The notes under the pieces: model-generated
Database searches by the model: none
Told to the model about the DNA's origin: nothing
What the model saw: the letters and a program-made list of their open reading frames with translations, nothing else
Translations under genes and position numbers: made by a program
Source of the DNA: Nesterenkonia alba DSM 19423
GTDB lineage: Bacteria; Actinomycetota; Actinomycetes; Actinomycetales; Micrococcaceae
DNA: 64,000 bases
Reading direction: 5' to 3'
NCBI RefSeq assembly: GCF_000421745.1
Contig: NZ_ATXP01000004.1
Coordinates: forward strand, 62,001 to 126,000
In this document: piece after piece, positions 44,134-53,284 of the stretch
Position numbering within the stretch: position 1 is the first letter of the stretch
How the letters are laid out: the number at the start of each line of letters is the position of its first letter

Positions 44134-44904
44134 ATGAGCAACGGGTCCAACGCTGACCAGGTCGGGCGCCAGCTGTCCGATTCGGCGGCGAAGAAACTCT
44201 CCACCCGCGACGACGGTTCCCTGGACATCAAAGCCTCCGTGGGCGGGTGGCGCGGAGTGGCCGAGGCAGCCCTGCCGGCAGCTGCCTTCCTCACCGCTTA
44301 CCTCATCACCGAGGACTTGGTGCCCGCTCTCATCGGTGCGATCGTCATGGGTGCGGTCTTTACCGCCATCCGACTAGCTCAGCGTGGCAGCCTCATCCAG
44401 TCCTTCTCTGGGCTCATCGGGGTGCTCATCTGTGCGGCCTTCGCCTACTTCTCCGGCGATGCGCGGGGTTACTACGAGCCGGGCTTCTTCATCAACGCTG
44501 GTTACATCCTGCTGTTCGTGGTTTCCATCGCAGTGAAGTGGCCGGCCATGGGTGTGCTCTTCGGCCTGGTCCGCGGAGAGGGCTTCGAGTGGCGGCACGA
44601 CCCCATTCGCCGACGTCGCTACGCCCTGGCCACCTGGATCATTACTGCGGTGCTCTCCACCCGCCTGGTGGTGCAGCTTCCCCTCTACTGGGCGGATCAC
44701 GTCGCCGCACTCGGGGTGGCGCGGGTGGTCATGGGCGTGCCGCTCTACGCCTTCGGCCTGTGGCTGGGGTGGATGATAACCCGCCCCCAGGCCCACCACC
44801 AGGCAGCCGAGAAAGCCGCGCAGAAAGGTGATGCCGAGCACGCGGCGCGGGAGGAGGAGACCGCCGAGGCCACTCCCCCCTCCCCGGACGGTGCTCAACG
44901 GTGA
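44134..44904 (+). CDS. DUF3159 membrane protein
   Basis: A 256-residue protein with about six helices, the first near 47-68 (AALPAAAFLTAYLITEDLVPALIGA) and the last near 195-215. The family is conserved in actinobacteria and distantly recalls intracellular septation protein A-like membrane proteins; no function is established. It overlaps the next gene by four bases (GTGA). The tail is charged and rich in Glu/Ala. Confidence 0.9.
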   Translation: MSNGSNADQVGRQLSDSAAKKLSTRDDGSLDIKASVGGWRGVAEAALPAAAFLTAYLITEDLVPALIGAIVMGAVFTAIRLAQRGSLIQSFSGLIGVLICAAFAYFSGDARGYYEPGFFINAGYILLFVVSIAVKWPAMGVLFGLVRGEGFEWRHDPIRRRRYALATWIITAVLSTRLVVQLPLYWADHVAALGVARVVMGVPLYAFGLWLGWMITRPQAHHQAAEKAAQKGDAEHAAREEETAEATPPSPDGAQR

Positions 44905-46349
44905 GTACCGCAGCAGACACTCTGGAACTGACTACCGGGCCCATGGTCCACGGCGGCCACTGCATTGCCCGCCACGAAGGTCGTGTGGTGTTCGTCCGTC
45001 ACGCCGTGCCGGGGGAGACCGTCCGAGTCGCGCTCACCGAGTCCGCTCCCGGGGCGAAATTCTGGCGTGCCGACGTCGTCGAGGTCCTTGAGGCATCCGA
45101 CCACCGCCGGCGTCACCCGTGGCGTGCGGCTGACTCTCTGGCCGCCTACGAACGCAACCTGCGGCCGGTGGGCGGCGCGGAGTACGGCCACATCACCGAA
45201 GCGCACCAGCGCCGGCTCAAAGCCCAAGTCTTCCGGGACACTCTGGCCCGCATCGGAGACATCACCCTGGCCGATTGTGACCTCCCCTCCATCGGGGCGG
45301 ATGGGGAACTGCACGTCACCGCCCTACACAACCCCGACGGCGGATTGCACTGGCGCACGCGGGTCAGCTTCGATGTTGACGAGACCGGCCATCTGGCGAT
45401 GAAACCGCACCGCTCGCACGACCTCATCGGTGTGACCCGGATGCCACTGGCCGTTGAAGCCATCGACACCAGCGGCATTTTCAGCTGGGATTTCAGCGGT
45501 GCCCAGCGAGTCGACGTCGTCGCCCCCGCGGGGGAGCAGCCGCTCACCCTGGTTATCCACGCCGAAGAACGTCAGGGACTGGGGGAAGCCGGCAGTGCTG
45601 CACTGCGTCAACAGGCTCAGGCGGAGTCCACGATTGGCTCGATCATCCTGGCCCACCGCCACACCGAAGGTGTCGCGACCAGCGGTGCGGGGCGTCGTCG
45701 TCGTTCCCAGCTGCGGCCGACCCGGGTCAGGTACGAGGTCCTCACCGGTGAACGCACCATCACTGAGCCGCTACCGGTCTGCGTTCCACCTCCCGGTGGG
45801 GCGCCCTCCTTGGCAGCCGTCGAACTACCCCCCGAGGCCTTTTGGCAGATTCACCGGGCAGCACCGCAGACTCTCACCGAAGCCGCGCAGGCGATGAGCG
45901 GGCTGGAGACCGGGGCTAGGGCTGTGGACCTCTACGCCGGGGCGGGACTGTTCACCGCCTGGGCTGCAGCCACCGTCGGAACGAGTGGACGGGTGCTCTC
46001 CGTGGAAGCCGCTGAAGGAGCCAGTGCGGCAGCCGAGCGGCTCTTTACCTCCTGCGAGACGGTCGAGGTCGTCCGCTCACCGGTGGAGAAGATCGCAGCG
46101 GATCTGCCCGAAGCCGATCTCATCATCCTCGATCCACCGCGGGCCGGGGCCGGTCGGGGCGTCATCGAAGGAATCGACGCTGCAGCGCCGCAGCAGATCC
46201 TCTACATCTCGTGTGATCCGGCCTCTTTCGCCCGCGACGCCAAGCAGCTCACGGCCCTGGGATGGCGGCTGGCCGATATCCGCGTGTTCGACATGTACCC
46301 CAACACCCACCACATGGAATCGGCAGCGATCTTTACCTCCCCGCGGTGA
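44901..46349 (+). CDS. TrmA/RumA-type RNA m5U methyltransferase
   Basis: A 482-residue SAM-dependent enzyme methylating C5 of uridine in rRNA or tRNA. A TRAM domain (about 8-60) comes first. The catalytic domain has DLYAGAGLFT (SAM motif), [10 protein letters not shown] and nucleophile Cys438 in YISCDPASFARD. The four-cysteine Fe-S cluster of E. coli RlmD-type proteins is absent. Which RNA is modified cannot be decided. GTG start overlaps DUF3159 by four bases. Confidence 0.9.
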   Translation: MSTAADTLELTTGPMVHGGHCIARHEGRVVFVRHAVPGETVRVALTESAPGAKFWRADVVEVLEASDHRRRHPWRAADSLAAYERNLRPVGGAEYGHITEAHQRRLKAQVFRDTLARIGDITLADCDLPSIGADGELHVTALHNPDGGLHWRTRVSFDVDETGHLAMKPHRSHDLIGVTRMPLAVEAIDTSGIFSWDFSGAQRVDVVAPAGEQPLTLVIHAEERQGLGEAGSAALRQQAQAESTIGSIILAHRHTEGVATSGAGRRRRSQLRPTRVRYEVLTGERTITEPLPVCVPPPGGAPSLAAVELPPEAFWQIHRAAPQTLTEAAQAMSGLETGARAVDLYAGAGLFTAWAAATVGTSGRVLSVEAAEGASAAAERLFTSCETVEVVRSPVEKIAADLPEADLIILDPPRAGAGRGVIEGIDAAAPQQILYISCDPASFARDAKQLTALGWRLADIRVFDMYPNTHHMESAAIFTSPR

Positions 46350-46384
46350 GGCCCACCTGGCCGCTGATAACTGACAGATGTGAG

Positions 46385-46577
46385 TAGGATGGAGGCGATA
46401 CAGCCCTCGGGCGCTCACGATGTCGTGAGCAGAGGTCTGGGTCGCGCCACTGACCCGGCTCCTGACCCGCCGCGCGCACCGCGGTGCCAGGGACCGGGGC
46501 GACTCGGCTGAACGCCCGTGGGCGGGCAAGGCCCGCGTGGGCCGTGTCAGTCTGGCAACGAGACAAGGAGTCGAAGC
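46385..46577 (+). promoter_or_regulatory. Structured leader upstream of acnA
   Basis: A possible -10 TAGGAT at 46385-46390 would give a leader of about 180 bases, unusually long here, where many transcripts look leaderless. It contains the perfect hairpin GCTCACGA-TG-TCGTGAGC (46413-46430) and a GC-rich hairpin GCGGGC-AAG-GCCCGC near 46532-46546. The acnA ribosome-binding site follows. I could not match it to a known riboswitch. Confidence 0.4.
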
Positions 46578-49436
46578 GTGAGCACAGTCGACAGCTTCGG
46601 AGCAAAAGGCGTTCTCAACGTCAATGGCGCCGATTACGAGATCTACCGGCTCGACACCGTCGAGGGGTACGAATCCCTTCCCTACAGCCTCAAAGTGCTG
46701 CTGGAGAACCTGCTTCGCACCGAGGACGGTGCGAACGTCACCGCCGATCACATCACCGCTCTGGGTAGTTGGGATGAGACCGCACAGCCCAGCACCGAGA
46801 TCCAGTTCACCCCCGGACGTGTGCTGATGCAGGACTTCACCGGCGTGCCCTGTGTGGTCGACCTGGCCACCATGCGTGAGGCCGTGGCCGATCTGGGCGG
46901 TGACCCCAACCAGATCAACCCGCTGGCACCGGCAGAGATGGTCATCGACCACTCCGTGCAGATCGACGCCTTCGGTTCCGCCGATGCCATCGAGCGCAAT
47001 ATGGACATCGAATACCAGCGCAACGGCGAGCGGTACCAGTTCCTGCGGTGGGGACAGACTGCCTTTGAGAACTTCCGTGTGGTGCCCCCGGGCATGGGGA
47101 TCGTCCACCAGGTCAACATCGAGTCCCTGGCCCGGGTGGTCATGACCAAGCAGACCGACGGCGCTCTGCAGGCCTACCCGGACACCTGCGTAGGGACTGA
47201 CTCGCACACCACCATGGAGAATGGCCTCGGCGTGCTCGGCTGGGGTGTGGGTGGTATCGAGGCCGAGGCCGCGATGCTTGGTCAGCCGATCTCCATGCTC
47301 ATTCCTCGCGTGGTGGGCTTCAAGCTCACCGGTGAGATCCCCGCCGGTGCCACCGCTACCGACGTGGTGCTCACAATCACCCAGATGCTGCGTGAGCACG
47401 GCGTGGTCGGCAAGTTCGTCGAGTTCTACGGCGAAGGTGTGGCCGAAGTGCCCCTGGCCAACCGTGCCACGATCGGGAACATGAGCCCCGAGTTCGGCTC
47501 CACGGCTGCGATGTTCCCCATCGACGAGGTCACCATCGACTACTTGCGACTCACCGGCCGGACCGAGGAGCAGATCGCCCTGGTGGAGGCTTACGCCAAA
47601 GAGCAGGGCATGTGGCATGACCCATCCCGTGAACTGCGCTTCTCCGAGCACCTCGAGCTGGATCTTTCCACGGTGGTGCCTTCGATCTCCGGGCCGAAGC
47701 GTCCTCAGGATCGCATCGCGCTCAGTGACGCCAAGGAACAGTTCCGCAAGGACATCCACAACTACGTCACCGAGGAAACCGCTCGGGTCACCGAGGCGGT
47801 CAACGGCAAGGCCGATGAGGCTGTCTCCGAGACCTTCCCCGGCTCCGACGCCCCAGCACACAGTGCGGACGAAACCCAGGACCCGGCGGATAAACCCCGC
47901 CCGGCAGATCCAGACGCCGAGCCCGTCATCGGTCGGCCGTCAAAGCCAGTGCCGGTGAAGATGGAAGACGGCCGTGAATTCCACATCGACCACGGTGCGG
48001 TCTCCATTGCTTCCATCACCTCCTGCACCAACACCTCCAACCCCAATGTGATGCTGGCCGCAGGAGTCCTGGCTCGCAATGCGGTGGAGAAGGGCCTGGT
48101 GCAGAAGCCATGGGTGAAGACCTCAATCGCCCCCGGGTCCAAGGTCGTCACCGATTACTACGAGAAGTCCGGGCTCATTGAGTACCTGGAGAAGATTGGG
48201 TTCTTCGTGGTCGGCTACGGCTGCACCACCTGCATTGGTAACTCCGGTCCGCTTCCCGAGGAGATTTCCCAAAAGGTTCAGGAAGAGGACCTCGCGGTGA
48301 CCTCGGTGCTCTCCGGTAACCGGAACTTCGAAGGCCGGATTAACCCGGACGTGAAGATGAACTACCTGGCCTCCCCGCCGCTGGTGGTTGCCTACGCCCT
48401 GGCTGGGTCCATGGACTTCGACTTCGAAAACGATCCCCTGGGGCAGGACGCCGACGGCAACGATGTCTACCTGCGGGACATCTGGCCAGACCCTCAGGAA
48501 GTCCAGAAGATCATCGACGAGTCCATCGACACGGACATGTTCACCTCCAAGTACGCTACTGTCTTCGACGGTGACGAGCGCTGGCAGTCCTTGGACACTC
48601 CAGAAGGTGCGACCTTCTCCTGGGATGAGAACTCCACCTACATCCGCAAGGCCCCGTACTTCGACGGTATGGAGCTGGAGCCCGAGCCGGTCAGCGATGT
48701 CACCGGCGCCCGAGTGCTGCTGAAGCTCGGTGACTCGGTGACCACGGACCACATCTCCCCGGCCGGTGCCTTCAAATCCGATACACCGGCTGGCCGGTAC
48801 CTGCTGGAGAACGGTGTGGAGCGCAAGGACTTCAACTCCTACGGCTCCCGGCGCGGTAACCACGAAGTCATGATCCGCGGCACCTTCGCCAATATCCGCA
48901 TCAAGAACCAACTGCTGGCCGATGAGAACGGCGGGGCCGGTGTCGAAGGCGGGTTCACCCGTGATTTCACCCAGGAGGGTGCACCGCAGGCCTACGTTTA
49001 TGACGCCGCGATGAACTACCAGAAGGAAAACATTCCGCTGGTGGTGCTGGGCGGCAAAGAGTACGGTTCCGGTTCTTCCCGTGACTGGGCGGCCAAGGGA
49101 ACCCGCCTGCTGGGCGTGCGTGCGGTGATCGCCGAATCCTTCGAGCGTATTCACCGTTCCAACCTCATCGGCATGGGTGTGCTGCCGCTGCAGTTCCCCG
49201 AGGGGGAATCAGCCGACACCCTCGGACTGACCGGCTTCGAGATCTTCGATATCGAAGGAATTGAGAAGCTTAATGACGGGCAGACACCCTCGACGGTCAA
49301 GGTCACCGCAACCAAGGAGGACGGCGGAAAAGTCGAGTTCGACGCCGTGGTTCGCATCGACACCCCGGGTGAGGCCGAGTACTACCGCAACGGCGGCATC
49401 CTGCAGTACGTGCTGCGCCAGCTGGTCAAGAAGTAA
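46578..49436 (+). CDS. acnA: Aconitate hydratase A
   Basis: A 952-residue monomeric aconitase that converts citrate to isocitrate in the TCA cycle, carrying a [4Fe-4S] cluster. The cluster cysteines are C483 (SCTNTSNP), C549 and C552 ([11 protein letters not shown]). A Pro/Asp/Glu-rich insertion near 415-465 ([19 protein letters not shown]) links domains, as in actinobacterial AcnA. GTG at 46578 follows AAGGAG. The acnR repressor gene often found after it is absent. It needs Fe-S supply from the suf system encoded earlier in the window. Confidence 0.97.
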   Translation: MSTVDSFGAKGVLNVNGADYEIYRLDTVEGYESLPYSLKVLLENLLRTEDGANVTADHITALGSWDETAQPSTEIQFTPGRVLMQDFTGVPCVVDLATMREAVADLGGDPNQINPLAPAEMVIDHSVQIDAFGSADAIERNMDIEYQRNGERYQFLRWGQTAFENFRVVPPGMGIVHQVNIESLARVVMTKQTDGALQAYPDTCVGTDSHTTMENGLGVLGWGVGGIEAEAAMLGQPISMLIPRVVGFKLTGEIPAGATATDVVLTITQMLREHGVVGKFVEFYGEGVAEVPLANRATIGNMSPEFGSTAAMFPIDEVTIDYLRLTGRTEEQIALVEAYAKEQGMWHDPSRELRFSEHLELDLSTVVPSISGPKRPQDRIALSDAKEQFRKDIHNYVTEETARVTEAVNGKADEAVSETFPGSDAPAHSADETQDPADKPRPADPDAEPVIGRPSKPVPVKMEDGREFHIDHGAVSIASITSCTNTSNPNVMLAAGVLARNAVEKGLVQKPWVKTSIAPGSKVVTDYYEKSGLIEYLEKIGFFVVGYGCTTCIGNSGPLPEEISQKVQEEDLAVTSVLSGNRNFEGRINPDVKMNYLASPPLVVAYALAGSMDFDFENDPLGQDADGNDVYLRDIWPDPQEVQKIIDESIDTDMFTSKYATVFDGDERWQSLDTPEGATFSWDENSTYIRKAPYFDGMELEPEPVSDVTGARVLLKLGDSVTTDHISPAGAFKSDTPAGRYLLENGVERKDFNSYGSRRGNHEVMIRGTFANIRIKNQLLADENGGAGVEGGFTRDFTQEGAPQAYVYDAAMNYQKENIPLVVLGGKEYGSGSSRDWAAKGTRLLGVRAVIAESFERIHRSNLIGMGVLPLQFPEGESADTLGLTGFEIFDIEGIEKLNDGQTPSTVKVTATKEDGGKVEFDAVVRIDTPGEAEYYRNGGILQYVLRQLVKK

Positions 49437-49499
49437 CCGGACACCTGTTGATGAGGTGACAGCGACCAGCTGAGAGCATCGGAGACGGTACGCCTTCAC

Positions 49500-49546
49500 G
49501 TGTCAGGCCCCGGCGCCGGGAACAATCCCGGGCCGGGGCCTGACAC
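49500..49546. terminator. Bidirectional terminator hairpin between acnA and the glycosyltransferase gene
   Basis: GTGTCAGGCCCCGGC (49500-49514) pairs perfectly with GCCGGGGCCTGACAC (49532-49546), and an inner CCGGG/CCCGG stem closes around AACAAT. It lies between the convergent stops at 49436 and 49561 and probably serves both. There is no U-run. Confidence 0.75.
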
Positions 49547-49560
49547 TGTCCACGGGACGT

Positions 49561-50682
49561 TTAGAACGTGCGTCGAGTGAGATCTTGAATATCGTTGGTG
49601 CCTTCAACCAAGGTCCGATAGATGCGTTCATAACCGGATCCCATGACCGGTAAGTCGAACTTCGCCTCTGCATGGGCCCGGATCGCTGCCGGGTCCAAAT
49701 GCATCGCTTGGTGGATTGCTGCTGGAAGATCCTCGATACGATCCACAATGATCCCGGAGGTACCATCGGCGACGACTTCCGGGACGCTGCCGCGGCGTGT
49801 GGCGACCACCGGAGTCCCGCAGGCCATGGCCTCGGCCATCACCATGCCGAAGGGCTCCTCCCATTGGATAGGGAAGAGCAGTGCGGAAGCTTTCGTGAAC
49901 AGCTCGCGTTTGAGCACCGCGTCGGCTTCCCCCAGGTATTCCACACCGTCGCCGAGCCGTGGCTGGATGTGCGCGGCAAAGTACTCCTTTTCCGGATCTT
50001 CATTGAGCTTGCCGGCCAAGACGATGCGTCGGCCGGCAGCTTTCGCTGCCTCAATGGCCACATGAGCTCCTTTGTCCGGATTAAACCGGCCGATCCACAG
50101 CAGAAAGTCATCCTTGGCTGCGGTGAAGGGGAAGCTGGCGACGTCGACCGCATTGTGCACGGTGCCGATCCAGTTGAGGTCCGGCGCCTGTCGTCGCTGG
50201 GCCTCGGAGATCGCGATGATATCCACGCGGCTGCCTAGGCTGCGGTAGTACTCCCCATTCAGGCCGCTTACCGGTCCGTGCATCGTGGTGACGGTGGGAA
50301 TACTCCGGCTGCCGGCCAGCAGCGGACCGGCTAGGGAGTGATCGTGGACGATGTCCAGCTCCAGATCCTCCAGGGCCCGGGCGGTTCGGGCTGCGGAGAT
50401 CACCTCGGGCATCGGACTGGAGCCCAGCAGCTGGGAGGGCGGCTGGTCGAAGGTTGTGATGTGCTGCCTGGCACGGGTGCCGTTACCACCGGCGGAGACG
50501 AGGACTACCTCGTGGCCGCGGGCGACGAGCTGATCGGTCAGGGCTGCGACGACCGCTTCAGTGCCTCCGTATCCCTTGGGTGGAAGCTCGAACCAGGGCG
50601 GGGCGACCATCCCGATGCGCAGAGGACGATCCTGTGTTGGTGCCGAAGCGGCGTCATCGGGAATCTCTGGGGCAATGGACAT
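49561..50682 (-). CDS. GT4-family glycosyltransferase
   Basis: A 373-residue GT-B enzyme. The nucleotide-sugar motif EEPFGMVMAEAMACGTPVVATRRGSVPEVV (about residues 276-305) holds the EX7E pair of GT4. The N-terminal fold begins RIGMVAPPWFELPPKGYGG. GGAGGAACCC precedes the ATG. It is divergent from the debranching enzyme gene, so it may act on the same alpha-glucan or a trehalose-like sugar. The acceptor is unknown. Confidence 0.9.
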   Translation of the reverse strand: MSIAPEIPDDAASAPTQDRPLRIGMVAPPWFELPPKGYGGTEAVVAALTDQLVARGHEVVLVSAGGNGTRARQHITTFDQPPSQLLGSSPMPEVISAARTARALEDLELDIVHDHSLAGPLLAGSRSIPTVTTMHGPVSGLNGEYYRSLGSRVDIIAISEAQRRQAPDLNWIGTVHNAVDVASFPFTAAKDDFLLWIGRFNPDKGAHVAIEAAKAAGRRIVLAGKLNEDPEKEYFAAHIQPRLGDGVEYLGEADAVLKRELFTKASALLFPIQWEEPFGMVMAEAMACGTPVVATRRGSVPEVVADGTSGIIVDRIEDLPAAIHQAMHLDPAAIRAHAEAKFDLPVMGSGYERIYRTLVEGTNDIQDLTRRTF

Positions 50683-50729
50683 GGGTTCCTCCAGATTGAA
50701 CGTGAGGGAAGCAACCAGTGATCCTTCAG

Positions 50730-50774
50730 TGCAAGATGAAGAATACTTGCAATCAGAGTTGTAACTAATATCCT
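50730..50774. promoter_or_regulatory. Divergent promoter region with inverted repeat
   Basis: TGCAAG-N10-CTTGCA (50730-50751) overlaps a plus-strand promoter (TTGCAA at 50747-50752, TATCCT at 50769-50774, 16-base spacer) and a minus-strand one (-35 TTAGTT at 50768-50763, 17-base spacer, -10 TATTCT at 50745-50740). A further GCAAG lies at 50783-50787. A regulator bound here would control both directions; the MerR protein encoded at 52968 is the natural candidate. Confidence 0.5.
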
Positions 50775-50819
50775 AGTGAACCGCAAGAGACGTGTGTGAT
50801 GGAAGGTGAGAAGAGTTCC

Positions 50820-52952
50820 ATGACCGAGCAGTCTGTCCGCCCGCTGATGCCCTCGGAGGATGTCCGGCCTGCCGGTTTACCGGCAGTCTCTCTGCCACAG
50901 ACTCAGGTGACCCAGGTCGAAGGATCTACCTTCTGTGTCTCTGGGATCCATGGGGATATTCGGCCCGGTCGTGCTGAGGGGCTCTTCGTCCGGGACACTC
51001 GAGTGCTCTCGCGGTGGGAACTGCGCGTTGACGGCGAATTGCTCGAACCTCTGACTGTTATCCCAGCTGAGCCCTTCGAGCAGCGGTTCGTGGCCCGCGC
51101 TCCGGTGCGTGAAGGTCTCGTTGAGCCGACGCTCATCGTCGAGCGACGCCGGCTGGTTGGTCAGGGAATGCGCGAAGACATCACCGTGCATAATTATGGA
51201 CCCGAGGCGGCAGGTATCCACCTCAGCCTGACCGTTGAGGCGGATTTCGCTGACCTGTTCCAGGTCAAGGAGGGGCGGAGCGCATCGCTGGCCTCAGTGG
51301 CCCACCACCAGTCCGGAAACGATCTCATCTTCACCTCTGAGCGTGGAGACCAGAACCGGGGGGTCCGGGTGAGTTCAGCCGGTGCGGTGACTGCCCCACA
51401 CACTTTGACCCATCGGGTGGTGGTCCCCGCACACGGGCAGTGGTCGGCCAGTGTCACGGTCCACCCCTCGGCCTCGGGGGAAGAGTTCGACGCCGTCTTC
51501 CCCACAGAGCAGGACATCGAAACGACTGAACCAGCCCAGCGTATGCACAGCTGGAGGGAGACCACGCCCCGCATTGAGGTGGAGAACACAGTTCTGGCTG
51601 GGGCGCTGGCCACCAGTGAACAGGACCTCGGTGCGCTGCGCATCACCGATCCTGAGCATCCCGAGGACGATGTCGTTGCCGCTGGGGCGCCGTGGTTCAT
51701 GGCTCTGTTCGGCCGCGACTCACTGCTGACCAGCTGGATGTTGCTCCCCTTTGCGCCGTCACTGGTGCTCGGCACACTCACCACACTGGCCCGGTTACAG
51801 GGCTCTGGGGTGGACCTCATGACAGAGGAAGAGCCCGGCAAGATCCTTCACGAGGTCCGCCATGGGGCTGATCTTTCCCTCGCCCTGGGCGGTGACAGTG
51901 TGTACTACGGTTCTATCGACTCCACTCCACTGTTTGTCATGCTCGCCGGACGAGCCCTGCAGTGGGGCGCATCAGCTGAACAGCTCGAACCAGTCAAAGA
52001 CGCTGTGCGGGCTGCAGCAGCGTGGATCCGCGACTACGGTGATCGCGACGGCGATGGATTCGTGGAGTATCAGCGGTACTCCGATAAGGGGCTGGCCAAC
52101 CAGGGGTGGAAAGACAGTCACGACTCCATTGCCACAGCAGAGGGCGTCCAGGCCGTGGCCCCGATCGCATTGGCCGAGGTGCAAGGATATGCGTATGCCG
52201 CTTACAGGGCCGTAGCCGACTTAGAGGACTTCTGGGGCCGGCCAGAGGTCGCCGAACGGTGGCGAAGCGAAGCCGCCGCTTTGAAGGCTCGGTTCCACGA
52301 GGTTTTCTGGATGCCCGAGCGCAGGTTTTACGCCATGGCCCTCGACGGGCACAAACAGCAGGTGGATGCGTTGAGTTCGAATATTGGCCACTGCTTGTGG
52401 ACTGGCATCGTGGCAGAAAAGTACGTCGACGACGTCGTCGATACCCTCATCAGCGAGGACCTCTTCACCGGATTCGGCATCCGGACGCGGTCGGCCTCCT
52501 CCCAGGCTTTCAACCCGGCCAGCTACCACAACGGCTCGGTGTGGCCACACGATACGGTCATTACCGCCGCTGGTATGCAGCGGGTCGGGCGCCGCGATGC
52601 TGCACTGCGAGTTCTCTCCGGACTCACTGACGCCCTTGAGGCATTCGGTGGTCGACTGCCGGAGTTGTTCTGTGGTTTCTCCCGCCAGGACATGCCGGTC
52701 CCGGTGCCGTATCCCACCTCGTGTTCGCCGCAGGCATGGGCGGCGGCCGTGCCCTATGAGATGCTGCGCATCGGGCTGGGGCTGGACGTGGATCTCACCC
52801 GCGGGCGGGTCTGCGCTGAGGCGGCACCGAAATTCTTCGGTGCCGTGTCGGTCCGAGGAATCAGTCTGGGCCAGAAAGGGAGCCTGGACGTCGTCGCCGA
52901 TGAACACCAGGCCCAGCTCAGTGGCATTCCGGAAGGGGTCCAGCCCCGGTAG
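50820..52952 (+). CDS. Amylo-alpha-1,6-glucosidase-like debranching enzyme
   Basis: A 710-residue protein with an N-terminal GDE-type beta-sandwich (about 30-230, GIHGDIRPGRAEGLFVRDTRVLS) and a C-terminal (alpha/alpha)6 barrel (about 270-700; APWFMALFGRDSLLTSWM, SNIGHCLWTGI, GSVWPHDTVI). The catalytic acids are likely among the D/E of the barrel. It would cleave alpha-1,6 branches of glycogen or a related glucan. The ATG at 50820 is preferred to ATG at 50799. The divergent neighbour is a glycosyltransferase. Confidence 0.9.
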   Translation: MTEQSVRPLMPSEDVRPAGLPAVSLPQTQVTQVEGSTFCVSGIHGDIRPGRAEGLFVRDTRVLSRWELRVDGELLEPLTVIPAEPFEQRFVARAPVREGLVEPTLIVERRRLVGQGMREDITVHNYGPEAAGIHLSLTVEADFADLFQVKEGRSASLASVAHHQSGNDLIFTSERGDQNRGVRVSSAGAVTAPHTLTHRVVVPAHGQWSASVTVHPSASGEEFDAVFPTEQDIETTEPAQRMHSWRETTPRIEVENTVLAGALATSEQDLGALRITDPEHPEDDVVAAGAPWFMALFGRDSLLTSWMLLPFAPSLVLGTLTTLARLQGSGVDLMTEEEPGKILHEVRHGADLSLALGGDSVYYGSIDSTPLFVMLAGRALQWGASAEQLEPVKDAVRAAAAWIRDYGDRDGDGFVEYQRYSDKGLANQGWKDSHDSIATAEGVQAVAPIALAEVQGYAYAAYRAVADLEDFWGRPEVAERWRSEAAALKARFHEVFWMPERRFYAMALDGHKQQVDALSSNIGHCLWTGIVAEKYVDDVVDTLISEDLFTGFGIRTRSASSQAFNPASYHNGSVWPHDTVITAAGMQRVGRRDAALRVLSGLTDALEAFGGRLPELFCGFSRQDMPVPVPYPTSCSPQAWAAAVPYEMLRIGLGLDVDLTRGRVCAEAAPKFFGAVSVRGISLGQKGSLDVVADEHQAQLSGIPEGVQPR

Positions 52953-52967
52953 ACTGTGTCCCCAGAT

Positions 52968-53249
52968 ATGCTCCACGAGACCACTCCCTTCTATACGATC
53001 GGCCAGGTTGCCGAGATCCTGGGTGTCCAGCCGGCTGCGCTGCGCAGACTCGACGAGCAGGAGATCGTCTCCCCAGAGCGTTCCGAAGGTGGTCAACGGC
53101 GGTATTCCCAACGTGAGGTCGAACAGCTGCGCCAGATCGTTCAGCTCACCGAAGAGGGGGTGACCCTGCCGGGTGTGAAGAAGGTCATGGAGCTGCAGCG
53201 CCGGGTTGATGAGCTGGAAGAAGAAGTCGCCGAACTGCGCTCCGAATAG
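52968..53249 (+). CDS. MerR-family (HspR-like) regulator
   Basis: A 93-residue protein with the MerR winged helix ([40 protein letters not shown], about 7-46) and a C-terminal coiled coil. The [18 protein letters not shown] part resembles HspR. A TAGACT box overlaps the preceding stop, so it may have its own promoter. No HAIR-type CTTGAGT site was found. It probably controls the GT4/debranching divergent promoter. Confidence 0.88.
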   Translation: MLHETTPFYTIGQVAEILGVQPAALRRLDEQEIVSPERSEGGQRRYSQREVEQLRQIVQLTEEGVTLPGVKKVMELQRRVDELEEEVAELRSE

Positions 53250-53284
53250 GGACTTCGGCGCGCCAGGCCGATACAATCGCAAAG

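Noticed and set aside
46385-46577. c-di-AMP (ydaO) or cobalamin riboswitch before acnA
   Set aside because: The diagnostic conserved motifs of those riboswitches are not present.
52968-53249. True HspR heat-shock repressor
   Set aside because: No CTTGAGT-N7-ACTCAAG site and no dnaK/grpE/dnaJ genes adjacent; kept only as HspR-like MerR.
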